This document shows, piece after piece, positions 16,142 to 23,669 of a stretch of 24,232 bases of DNA; position 1 is the first letter of the stretch; each line of letters opens with the position of its first letter. Origin of the DNA: UBA8437 sp003445035 (GTDB lineage Bacteria > Planctomycetota > Planctomycetia > Planctomycetales > Planctomycetaceae). The DNA is taken from contig CALCHI010000569.1 of the NCBI GenBank assembly GCA_937901285.1, forward strand, positions 1 through 24,232, in the 5' to 3' direction. The translations under genes and the position numbers were made by a program. The notes beneath the pieces are model-generated. The model saw only the letters and a list, made by a program, of their open reading frames with translations, was not told the origin of the DNA and ran no database searches.

Positions 16142-17536
16142 TCAGCTGTGGCTGAGAATCTCGTGGACGACCCGTCCGTGCACATCGGTCAGCCGGAAGT
16201 CACGTCCGGCATGTCGCCAGGTCAGCCGTTCGTGATCGAGTCCCATGAGATGGAGAATCGTCGCATGCAGGTCATGGACGTGGACCTTGTCGTCCTGGGA
16301 ATACCAGCCGAACTCGTCGGTGGATCCGTGAATCGTTCCCCCCCTGATACCACCTCCGGCCAGCCACATGGTGAAACCGAAGGGGTGGTGCTCACGACCG
16401 TTTTTTCCCTCGGCGGTCGGCGTCCTGCCGAATTCACCGCCCCAGACGACCAGCGTATCGTCGAGGAGACCGCGGGCTTTCAGGTCGGTCAGTAGTCCGG
16501 CGATTGGCCGGTCGCTGGCGGCACAGTTGTTGGTCAGCCCCATCTTGAGATTGCTGTGCTGGTCCCAGATCTGGCAGCCGGAAGCGGTTGAGGACCGGTT
16601 GTGGTAGAGCTGCACAACGCGGACGCCTCGTTCCACCAGCCGGCGAGCCAGCAGGCACTGTTCTCCGAACGTCTGCGTGACGGTGTCGTCGATCCCGTAG
16701 AGCTCCTGGGTGGTCTTTGATTCGCCGCTGAGATCGAATGCCTCGGGAGCTGCCGATTGCATGCGGAATGCGAGTTCGAACGACGCGATTCGCGCGTCCA
16801 GTTCGTCGACATTCACGGCGTGGTCGCGATGGAACCGGTTGAGCCGGGTGAGCAGGTCCAACTGCCTCCGCTGGGAATTCGAATCCAGCGAATTGTTGGA
16901 CAGGTTGGAAATGGGTCGCTTGAGATCGGTGACGCAGGTGCCCTGGTAGGCGGCGGGCAGAAAACTGGAATCCCAGAGTGGTGCTCCCTGGGCTGGCTGG
17001 TTCGGGGCCACCACCACAAATCCGGGCAGGTTCTGGTTTTCTGTGCCCAGTCCGTACAGCAGCCACGATCCCATGCTGGGGCGAGAGAAGGTCTGCTCGC
17101 CGGTGTTCATCTGCAGGCAGGCACCGTTGTGATTGATGTTGTCAGCCACCATCGATCGGATCACACACAGATCGTCGACGTGCCGGGCGACATGCGGAAA
17201 CATCTCGCTGACATCGATCCCCGATTCTCCGTACTTGCGGAAGGTGAACGGCGACTTGCGGATCTTGCCGGGCGGAGTCCGTTCGAGATTGGGCAGTTTG
17301 AAGGGAGCGGGCTTGCCATCGAATTCTTCGAGCCTGGGTTTCGGGTCGAAGAGATCCACGTGAGAGGGGCCGCCCGCCATGAACAGGAAGATCAGCCGTT
17401 TTGCTCGGACCGGATGATGTGAGTTCCGTACCGACAGGGGACCCGCGGCGTCAGCCTGGCTGGCCACGGTCCCGGCCAGTCCACACAATCCGGCCCCCAT
17501 ACCGAAGTTCTGCAGAAGGTGACGACGAGTCAGCAT
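16142..17536 (-). CDS. DUF1501 (sulfatase-like) Tat-exported protein, copy 2
   Basis: The protein has 464 residues. A twin-arginine motif (LTRRHLLQ) sits at the extreme N-terminus, followed by a hydrophobic Gly/Ala stretch. Landmarks: FLFMAGGPSHVDLFDPKP (50-67), LASWLLYGLG-type central region, VVWGGEFGRTP, EHHPFGFTMW and DLHATILHLMGLD. These mark the alkaline-phosphatase/sulfatase-like superfamily member DUF1501. The gene starts 4 bp after the stop of the PSCyt1-DUF1549-DUF1553 gene, so the two are very probably cotranscribed and perhaps translationally coupled; this is the characteristic planctomycetal pairing. Its own ribosome binding site is poor, which fits coupling. The enzymatic activity of the family is not established. 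Confidence 0.92.
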   Translation of the reverse strand: MLTRRHLLQNFGMGAGLCGLAGTVASQADAAGPLSVRNSHHPVRAKRLIFLFMAGGPSHVDLFDPKPRLEEFDGKPAPFKLPNLERTPPGKIRKSPFTFRKYGESGIDVSEMFPHVARHVDDLCVIRSMVADNINHNGACLQMNTGEQTFSRPSMGSWLLYGLGTENQNLPGFVVVAPNQPAQGAPLWDSSFLPAAYQGTCVTDLKRPISNLSNNSLDSNSQRRQLDLLTRLNRFHRDHAVNVDELDARIASFELAFRMQSAAPEAFDLSGESKTTQELYGIDDTVTQTFGEQCLLARRLVERGVRVVQLYHNRSSTASGCQIWDQHSNLKMGLTNNCAASDRPIAGLLTDLKARGLLDDTLVVWGGEFGRTPTAEGKNGREHHPFGFTMWLAGGGIRGGTIHGSTDEFGWYSQDDKVHVHDLHATILHLMGLDHERLTWRHAGRDFRLTDVHGRVVHEILSHS

Positions 17537-17540
17537 GGTC

Positions 17541-20500
17541 TCAGTTTCGATAACTCAGTTCGTTGGAACACATCAGTGCGTGACAGTATTGTTCCCACGC
17601 ACGTGATTCATCGTCAATTGACGACAGAAACCCCACCCCGGCTTCCAGTTCGCGAGCCTCCGGAGGACGGGCGAACAGCAGTTCGTAGACCGCCGCGATG
17701 CGTTCCCGGGACTGCAGGCTGTCGATCGCCAGTAAGCGGGCGGCCAGCGACCCGGCCAGCGACTGCACGAAGGGGTCGTTCATCATCAACAGCGCCTGTG
17801 GCGCCGTTGTCGAAACGGTTCGTTGATGGACCAGCCGGTTGGCATTGGCGGCATCCAGCACAAAAGGCCCATCCGAGTACTCTCCCCGGATCGTCATCAT
17901 GTACAACGTTCGTCGTGTGCTGGTGAAAACGGGTTTCCGGCGTTCGGTCCGCGAATAGCCTCCGGGATATCGCGGTGCCGAGGGGCCTTTCATACGGAGG
18001 TCGATCTGGCCAGACACCGACAGCAACGTGTCGCGGATGACCTCGACTTCCAGTCGCCGTGATGTCATGCGGGCGAACAGGCGGTTTTCCGGATCGGCAG
18101 CCAGCCGGTTGCGTGTGCCTGTCGATTGCCTGTAGACGGCCGTCAACATCATCAGGCGGTGCATCGCCTTGACCGACCACCCCGACGCGACGAATTTTCG
18201 GGCGAGCCAGTCCAGCAACTGCGGATGCGTCGGTGGCATTCCACGCCGTCCGAAGTCGCCGGGTGTGCGGACCAGTCCTTCGCCAAAGTGATGCAGCCAG
18301 ATGCGATTGGCCATCACGCGAGGAGTCAGCGGGTGATCGTCACGAGAGATCCAGCGAGCCAGTTCGGCACGGCCACTGCCGGATTTGATTTCGAGAGGCT
18401 TCGGGCCCGCCAGAATCTCCGGCACGCCGCGTTTCACCGCCTGGCCCAACCGGAGATATTCGCCGCGGATGTGGACTTTCGCGTCCCGAAATCCGGCATG
18501 TTCGGTGCCCGGCACGCCTCCCTCCCGCGCGGCCAGGGCCAGGCCGGTCGTCTTCAGTTGTGCCTTCATTCGGTTGGACTCGGCCGCGAGTTGATCGCGA
18601 CGAGCCCTGGCTTTTCCATCGAGCACCAGCGTCGTGTTGTCTCTCATCAGCCCGTCGGTTGATGTCAACCAGTTCAGCAACCGTGATACCGGCTCGTTGG
18701 GTTTTCGTCCCCCGGCCGGCGCAACGAGTGACGTCTGCAGGGAATCGGCCAGCTGGCGGACCTGTCGGTCATCGCCACGGGCGACCGCATCGAGCCATGG
18801 TGCCAACGCGGCGACTCGGGCATGGGGGGCACTGTTGAGATTTCTCCGTCGAGACATGTGTGTGAAGGACCAGGTGTCCGCATTGCCGTAAGCGTCGGCA
18901 TGAGGATTGCCCTGCTGCGGGTTGCCGACGAAGTCACGTTCGGGACTCCAGCTTCGTTTTCGGCCTCCGGTTTCCTCGATCTCAAGCTCCAGTCGGGTCA
19001 GATCACAGATGTGGTTGTCGTTTCGAGGCAGGACCAGCAGTCGAATCTTGTCGCCGGATGTCACTGACACCGTACTGAGGGATCGCGGAGAAGACTTGTC
19101 GGCATCGATGGTGCCAGACACCAGCGTGTCGCTGCGGAGACCGTGGTCGTGTTCAAGAGACCACTCGACACCATTGCCACCGTGGTGGGCGTCGCTCACC
19201 CTCGCCGTCACTCGCACCTGTCCGCTGAACGGGCTCCGCCATGCCATGGCGACGCCGCTTGTCGGCGTCGGATGCACCGCCACGGACCGCGGTGGAATCG
19301 TCCCCGGCACCCGCACCACGGTGTTGGTCGTGTTCACGTTGAACAGGGGCTGGACGTTCTTCGACTTCCAGGTGAACACGCCCGTGGCACCCAGGTTGGC
19401 AACCGGCACCGACAGCAATTCTCCGTCGTCGGCCAGTGTCCGCAGGGTATTTTGCCAGACGGACAGCAGGCCGGGGTTCACCTTGTGCTGTCTCGCACAG
19501 GCTGTCACAGCTTCGTTGTCAATCGACGCTCCGAAAACCGAATCCGGGTGCCGACGTTTCAGGTCCCAGAGCGCCAGCAGGTAACGCGATGCCTGGGACA
19601 CGACCTGTTGCCGCAGTTGATCCACCCGTTGCTGGTTGAGCCGTTTCAACTCGAGGGCAATCTTCGCGATGCGGCCCTCGATCTTCTCGCGGCGAGACCT
19701 TTCAGCGACCGTCACCAGGGGTTGCCGCATCAGCCGGGCATCGGTTCCCGGCGTGGCGATCTGAGTGCTGAAGAAAATGCCGGCCATCCGGTAATAGTCC
19801 CGCGTGGAGAACGGGTCGAACTTGTGGTCGTGGCATCTTGCGCAACTCAGCGAGACCCCCATGAAAGTCTGGCTGATGACGTTCACCTGGTCATCGACGA
19901 TGTCGGTGTACATTTTTCGGGCGTCAGCGTCACCGGAGCCCCATTCACCGATGACGAGCATGCCTGTAGCAATCAGCCCCTCGACGCTGTTCTGGATCGA
20001 GTTCGAGACCGGTGCATAGTCACCGGCAATCTGCTGCCGGACAAACTCCGCGTAGGAGCGATCGTGGTTGAACGAATCGACCACCCAGTCGCGATACCTC
20101 CAGGCCTCGTTCACGTCGTAAGGCTGACCCGTGTGCCGTGCGTCTCGCGAATCGCAGTAACGGACGACGTCCAGCCAATGTCGCCCCCAGCGTGCGCCGT
20201 AAGCCGGTGAGGCCAACAACTCGTCAACCAGCCGGGCAAAAGCGCCCGGCGTGTCATCGTCGACAAACCGAGCCACCTGCTGGGGAGTTGGCGGGAGACC
20301 GGTCAGGTCGAGGGTGGCCCGGCGGATCAGTGTGCGCCGGTCTGCTGGTTTGGCCGGAGTGAGTCCCGCGGCTTCGATCCGGGCCAGGACAAATCGGTCC
20401 ACCGGCGACCGGCACCATTCGGCATTCTTGACCGGAGGGGGTGGAGTAGCGTTCAACGGTTGAAAGGACCAGAAGCGACGGTCGTCGTCTGTGATTCCGC

Positions 20501-20909
20501 CCGAATGGGCCGGCAGACCCTTCTCACTGGCGGGCCAAACGGCACCGTCAGCAACCCATTTCACCAGCACCGAGATTTCCGACGCCGACAACGGCTTGAC
20601 CGGTGGCATCTTCAGTTCACCGGTCCTTCGCACAGCGGTGATCATCAGGCTCCGTTTCGGTTTGCCGGTAACAAGGGATGGCCCACTCTCGCCGCCCTTT
20701 GTCGCTCCGCCCCGAATGTCCAGCCGCAGTCCGCCTTCCTGCTTCTTCGGGCCGTGACACGAAAAACACCGTTTGGCCAGCAGTGGTCTCACGCGGCGCT
20801 CGAAGAATTCAACACCGTCATCGGCGGTCGACGTCGATGACATCAAAATTAGCGCGACAACGCCCAGGCCGCCACTGAGCGACAGGATACTGTTCCGACC
20901 TCGCTTCAT
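17541..20909 (-). CDS. PSCyt1-DUF1549-DUF1553 planctomycetal cytochrome-type protein
   Basis: The protein has 1122 residues from the ATG at 20909. That start was chosen over the open frame reaching 21074 because a Sec-type signal peptide (about 1-29) begins there. PSCyt1 (about 30-127) has a haem c motif CFSCH (C48, C51, H52) and the distal KMPP (100-103) whose Met could be the sixth haem ligand. DUF1549 (about 165-390) carries a second motif, CARCHDHKFDP (C356, C359, H360). A helical stretch then leads into a beta-rich domain (about 545-660) that looks like a jelly-roll carbohydrate-binding module. DUF1553 follows (about 845-1110). It has the common full architecture of this family. Gene pairing with DUF1501 is 4 bp away. 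Role: presumed exported haem protein; reaction unknown. A 10-bp palindrome (TGGTATACCA) overlaps the leader at 20915-20924. Confidence 0.92.
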   Translation of the reverse strand: MKRGRNSILSLSGGLGVVALILMSSTSTADDGVEFFERRVRPLLAKRCFSCHGPKKQEGGLRLDIRGGATKGGESGPSLVTGKPKRSLMITAVRRTGELKMPPVKPLSASEISVLVKWVADGAVWPASEKGLPAHSGGITDDDRRFWSFQPLNATPPPPVKNAEWCRSPVDRFVLARIEAAGLTPAKPADRRTLIRRATLDLTGLPPTPQQVARFVDDDTPGAFARLVDELLASPAYGARWGRHWLDVVRYCDSRDARHTGQPYDVNEAWRYRDWVVDSFNHDRSYAEFVRQQIAGDYAPVSNSIQNSVEGLIATGMLVIGEWGSGDADARKMYTDIVDDQVNVISQTFMGVSLSCARCHDHKFDPFSTRDYYRMAGIFFSTQIATPGTDARLMRQPLVTVAERSRREKIEGRIAKIALELKRLNQQRVDQLRQQVVSQASRYLLALWDLKRRHPDSVFGASIDNEAVTACARQHKVNPGLLSVWQNTLRTLADDGELLSVPVANLGATGVFTWKSKNVQPLFNVNTTNTVVRVPGTIPPRSVAVHPTPTSGVAMAWRSPFSGQVRVTARVSDAHHGGNGVEWSLEHDHGLRSDTLVSGTIDADKSSPRSLSTVSVTSGDKIRLLVLPRNDNHICDLTRLELEIEETGGRKRSWSPERDFVGNPQQGNPHADAYGNADTWSFTHMSRRRNLNSAPHARVAALAPWLDAVARGDDRQVRQLADSLQTSLVAPAGGRKPNEPVSRLLNWLTSTDGLMRDNTTLVLDGKARARRDQLAAESNRMKAQLKTTGLALAAREGGVPGTEHAGFRDAKVHIRGEYLRLGQAVKRGVPEILAGPKPLEIKSGSGRAELARWISRDDHPLTPRVMANRIWLHHFGEGLVRTPGDFGRRGMPPTHPQLLDWLARKFVASGWSVKAMHRLMMLTAVYRQSTGTRNRLAADPENRLFARMTSRRLEVEVIRDTLLSVSGQIDLRMKGPSAPRYPGGYSRTERRKPVFTSTRRTLYMMTIRGEYSDGPFVLDAANANRLVHQRTVSTTAPQALLMMNDPFVQSLAGSLAARLLAIDSLQSRERIAAVYELLFARPPEARELEAGVGFLSSIDDESRAWEQYCHALMCSNELSYRN

Positions 20910-21222
20910 TCCCTTGGTATACCAGCCCGTCCAGCCGTGGAATAGTGGTATGACGATCGATGTTCGTACGGAATGTGGGAGACCGAAACCCCGTCGCCTT
21001 CCGAAATCGACGCGAGGATTGCCGGACTGGGCGGCACGGAATCCGGGACAGAATGGTGTCCCTCCGCCTGGCATGACCTGGGCCTGGGAGTAGCAGCCGT
21101 GGTCGAAGGACGTTGATTTTCGGAGACGGATTGGTTGCTCAGGGCCAAATCAGTCAGATAAAATGGGGGACTTGGAACCGATCAAAGATGGTTGGCTTGT
21201 TGATGTTTTTGGAGTGATGGAA
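20910..21222. promoter_or_regulatory. Divergent promoter region between the PSCyt1 gene and the redoxin gene
   Basis: This 313-bp gap serves two outward-reading genes. On the plus strand TTGCTC (21135-21140) and TAAAAT (21159-21164), 18 bp apart, form a reasonable sigma-70-type pair 59 bp before the redoxin start. On the minus strand I see no clear promoter. A 10-bp palindrome, TGGTATACCA (20915-20924), lies just before the PSCyt1 gene start. Confidence 0.35.
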
Positions 21223-22101
21223 ATGCGTTGTTTTCGAACACTGGTGTTGGGTCTTACCGTGTTGGCGTCCGCATCTTTCGGAGCGGATCCCGCGAAACCC
21301 AATACTGCTGGCCTGAAGGCGATTGCCATTGGAGAGAAGGTTCCGGATTTCTCCTTCGTCAACACCGAAGACGGAAAGACCTACAGGCTCAGTGATCTTC
21401 AGAAGGACAAGAAGTCCAACAGCAGCGGGGTCGTGGTCCTGAATTTCTGGTGTTCGTTCTGTGGAAGCTGTCGGCATGTCGAGCACTCCCTCAACAAGTT
21501 GGCCTCGGCTTACAAGGGCCGCGTCGCGGTCGTCGCCCTCGACGCAAGTGCCGGTGAGACCGTCGAGGGGATACGTGAGTTCAAGCAGGAGAAGAAGCTG
21601 ACACTTCCTGTCGTATTCGATGCCACAGGCCGCACCGCTGACCTGCTCGGGACCAAGGTCACGACCACGACCGTGGTCATCGACGCCAAGGGCGTGCTCC
21701 GGTATCGCGGCCAGTTTCGGATGAAGGCCGCCGGTTCCAGGGGACATAAAGGATCCAGCGGCAGTTTTCTCAGTCGCTTCGATGTGAGCAAGTTCGACAC
21801 GAATACCGACGGCCGGATCACGCGAACGGAGATCAAGTCGAAGTTACATCAACGTGTCTACGACCGGATGGTCAAGCAATTCAAGCTGGACTCGAAGAAG
21901 ACTTATCCGTTGGCCGCATTCCGCAAGGCGATCGGGCAAGCTCCCAAGGCATCGTCTGTGAGTAAGAAGTCATCGCGGACTGGCAAGACATTGACCGGCA
22001 CGACCGGCAAGACGTCTGCCGATCCCCAGGCCGTAATCGCACTCAAGGCGGTGTTGGCAGGGAAAAGCGTCAAGGTCACCGAAACCGCATTGCGTGGCTG
22101 A
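21223..22101 (+). CDS. Secreted thioredoxin-like redoxin with inserted EF-hand
   Basis: The protein has 292 residues. The ATG at 21223 has GGAG eight bases upstream and opens a clear signal peptide (MRCFRTLVLGLTVLASASFGA); upstream in-frame ATGs at 21217 and 21163 are less likely. Residues about 32-165 are an AhpC/TSA-type redoxin fold, with FWCSFCGSC (C77, C80, C83) at the active-site position, so the CGSC pair aligns with the usual CPPC and a third Cys precedes it. Residues 192-203 form a textbook EF-hand loop (D192, N194, D196, G197, I199, E203), and a degenerate second one follows (about 220-235). After a Lys/Ser/Thr-rich linker, ALKAVLAGKSVKVTET resembles the last helix of planctomycetal redoxins, so the EF-hand seems inserted into the domain. 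Likely a periplasmic thiol protein responding to calcium; that is inference. Confidence 0.83.
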   Translation: MRCFRTLVLGLTVLASASFGADPAKPNTAGLKAIAIGEKVPDFSFVNTEDGKTYRLSDLQKDKKSNSSGVVVLNFWCSFCGSCRHVEHSLNKLASAYKGRVAVVALDASAGETVEGIREFKQEKKLTLPVVFDATGRTADLLGTKVTTTTVVIDAKGVLRYRGQFRMKAAGSRGHKGSSGSFLSRFDVSKFDTNTDGRITRTEIKSKLHQRVYDRMVKQFKLDSKKTYPLAAFRKAIGQAPKASSVSKKSSRTGKTLTGTTGKTSADPQAVIALKAVLAGKSVKVTETALRG

Positions 22102-22116
22102 CGCATTCCCCGCGAG

Positions 22117-22160
22117 TAGCCTCCGTGCGAGGCTAATGCTTGGACCGACGCCGAAGGTCC
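22117..22160. terminator. Possible hairpins between convergent genes
   Basis: A perfect hairpin with arms TAGCCTC and GAGGCTA and a five-base loop lies at 22117-22135, 15 bp past the redoxin stop. A weaker one (GGACC / GGTCC) follows at 22142-22160. No T-tract is present on either strand, so these may stabilise 3' ends or aid termination rather than act as classical intrinsic terminators. Confidence 0.4.
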
Positions 22161-22259
22161 GTCTCTGCCGTCAGTAACAGTGGTGGAGTTGGGAGAGGGA
22201 ACACGCCCGGAATGTGAAGGGCAGGGGGGCACTCTCTGGACCGGGGCCGCCGCGTGGGA

Positions 22260-23639
22260 TCACGCCAGGACCCCGGCGATTGTGCCTGTGCTGTCGGCAT
22301 ACGACTTGCGCTCGATACCAAGGCAACGCAACTGGGTCAGCCAGAGATTGGACAGAGGTGTGCCGGTCTTGCAGTGGACGTGCTGGCCCAGCTTCAGCGT
22401 TCCCCCTCCGCCGCCGGCGACGACCAGTGGCAGGTCGTTGTACTGGTGCGTGGTCCCATCGCCCATGCCCGCTCCGAGGGTGAAGATGGTGTTGTCGAGC
22501 AGCGTGGTTCCACCCGCTTCCTCGATTCCGTCCATTCGCTTCAGCAATCGTGCGTATGCCGAGACGTGGAAACGGTCCAGCTTGAGGAGGTCCTCGAGAT
22601 GGTTCTGCGGGGCGTGTGTCATGGCGTGATGACTGTGCGGCTTGTCGAGGATCCCTTCCCAGTTTGTCGGCGTTGTCCAGCGTTCGGGGCCCACCATCAG
22701 GCTGCCGACGTTCGTGATGCCGATCTGCAATGAGGTCACCAGCAGGTCGCCCATCAGGTGGATGTATTCGTTGCGGGGCAAATGCTCGGCCGGACGCTTG
22801 ATGGATGCTGCAGCCAGCTTGGACTTCATCGAGTCGATGCGATCCATGCGTTTCTCGATGGTACGAATCGACTCGAGGTACTCGTCAAACTTTCGACGGT
22901 CACTGGTGCTCAGTCGACGTTGCAGTCGCCGTGCGTTGCCCAGGGCCAGGTCGGTGATGTTGCGGAAACGCGTGTTGGACCGGGTGCCGAACAGACGGTC
23001 GTAGACCTTGCGAGCATTTCTCATCGACGGGGCAACGTGCCCGGTGTTGTACCAGGACATGTTGTCGAAGTAGATCGACTCGATGTTGTTCTTGTGGTCG
23101 TTGCAGCTGAGCTCAAGAGTGGAGTAGGGGGTCTGCTGTCCGATGCTGTCGGCGGCAATGTGATCCAGTGTGCGGGAGAGCGGATAGGCCGAGTTCTTGA
23201 CCTCGAACGGGGCAACGCTGGTCAGGAAACAGGACGCGCATTGGGCATGCGAGTCGGTCCCGTGCTGAAAGATGCGGTCCAGGCCGGTGATCAGTGAGAC
23301 CTTGTCGCGAACCTTGTGCAACGGGGCCAGTGTCGGCGAAATCGTCAGGGGATGGTTTCCCTCCGGAACAGTCTTCCCCTCGAAACGCCAGACATTGTTC
23401 TGGCCGGCAAACTTTGGCAGTGGCCGGTCGCCTTCTCCGGGGAAGAAGCCTCGCCGGGTGATTCCGTTCGGAAGGTAAAAGAAGGCGAGACGCTTGGCCG
23501 GTGCGGGGTCCTTGCCGCCGTTCTCGGCACGGCAGTGGTCGGTGAAGCTCTCGAGCCACGGCAGGCTCAGCGCGGCACCGCCGGCACCCTTGAGAAAGCG
23601 ACGTCGGGAAACGGCGTGAGTGTTGGGCTGGTTGGTCAT
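22260..23639 (-). CDS. DUF1552 (HXXSHH-family) Tat-exported protein
   Basis: The protein has 459 residues, normal for DUF1552. A twin-arginine motif (SRRRFLKG, residues 11-18) with a short hydrophobic core starts it. Family-like segments include RLAFFYLPNGI, LTISPTLAPLHKVRDKVSLITGL, the NARKVYDRLF helix, IRTIEKRMDRID, and a C-terminal GAGMGDGTTHQYNDLPLVVAGGGGG. The HXXSHH signature that names the family reads KPHSHH here, with Lys at the first position, followed by AMTH. DUF1552 genes are typically paired with a DUF1592/DUF1588/DUF1585 protein, and that is exactly what precedes this gene, 30 bp upstream. Function is unestablished; an exported enzyme or binding protein working with the haem partner is presumed. 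A ribosome binding site AAGGA lies about 11 nt before the ATG. Confidence 0.9.
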   Translation of the reverse strand: MTNQPNTHAVSRRRFLKGAGGAALSLPWLESFTDHCRAENGGKDPAPAKRLAFFYLPNGITRRGFFPGEGDRPLPKFAGQNNVWRFEGKTVPEGNHPLTISPTLAPLHKVRDKVSLITGLDRIFQHGTDSHAQCASCFLTSVAPFEVKNSAYPLSRTLDHIAADSIGQQTPYSTLELSCNDHKNNIESIYFDNMSWYNTGHVAPSMRNARKVYDRLFGTRSNTRFRNITDLALGNARRLQRRLSTSDRRKFDEYLESIRTIEKRMDRIDSMKSKLAAASIKRPAEHLPRNEYIHLMGDLLVTSLQIGITNVGSLMVGPERWTTPTNWEGILDKPHSHHAMTHAPQNHLEDLLKLDRFHVSAYARLLKRMDGIEEAGGTTLLDNTIFTLGAGMGDGTTHQYNDLPLVVAGGGGGTLKLGQHVHCKTGTPLSNLWLTQLRCLGIERKSYADSTGTIAGVLA

Positions 23640-23669
23640 GGCGTGTGTTGTCCTTGGCGCGTGGGCCTT

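Noticed and set aside
15392..16495. 367-codon plus-strand frame
   Set aside because: It lies opposite the hydrolase-like and DUF1501 genes, both of which have clear family motifs; GC-rich coding DNA commonly leaves long antisense frames.
19143..20210. 355-codon plus-strand frame
   Set aside because: Antisense to the PSCyt1-DUF1549-DUF1553 gene, including its CARCH motif region.
20910..21074. 55-codon N-terminal extension of the PSCyt1 protein
   Set aside because: The added residues show no signal features, and the signal peptide begins at the ATG at 20909.
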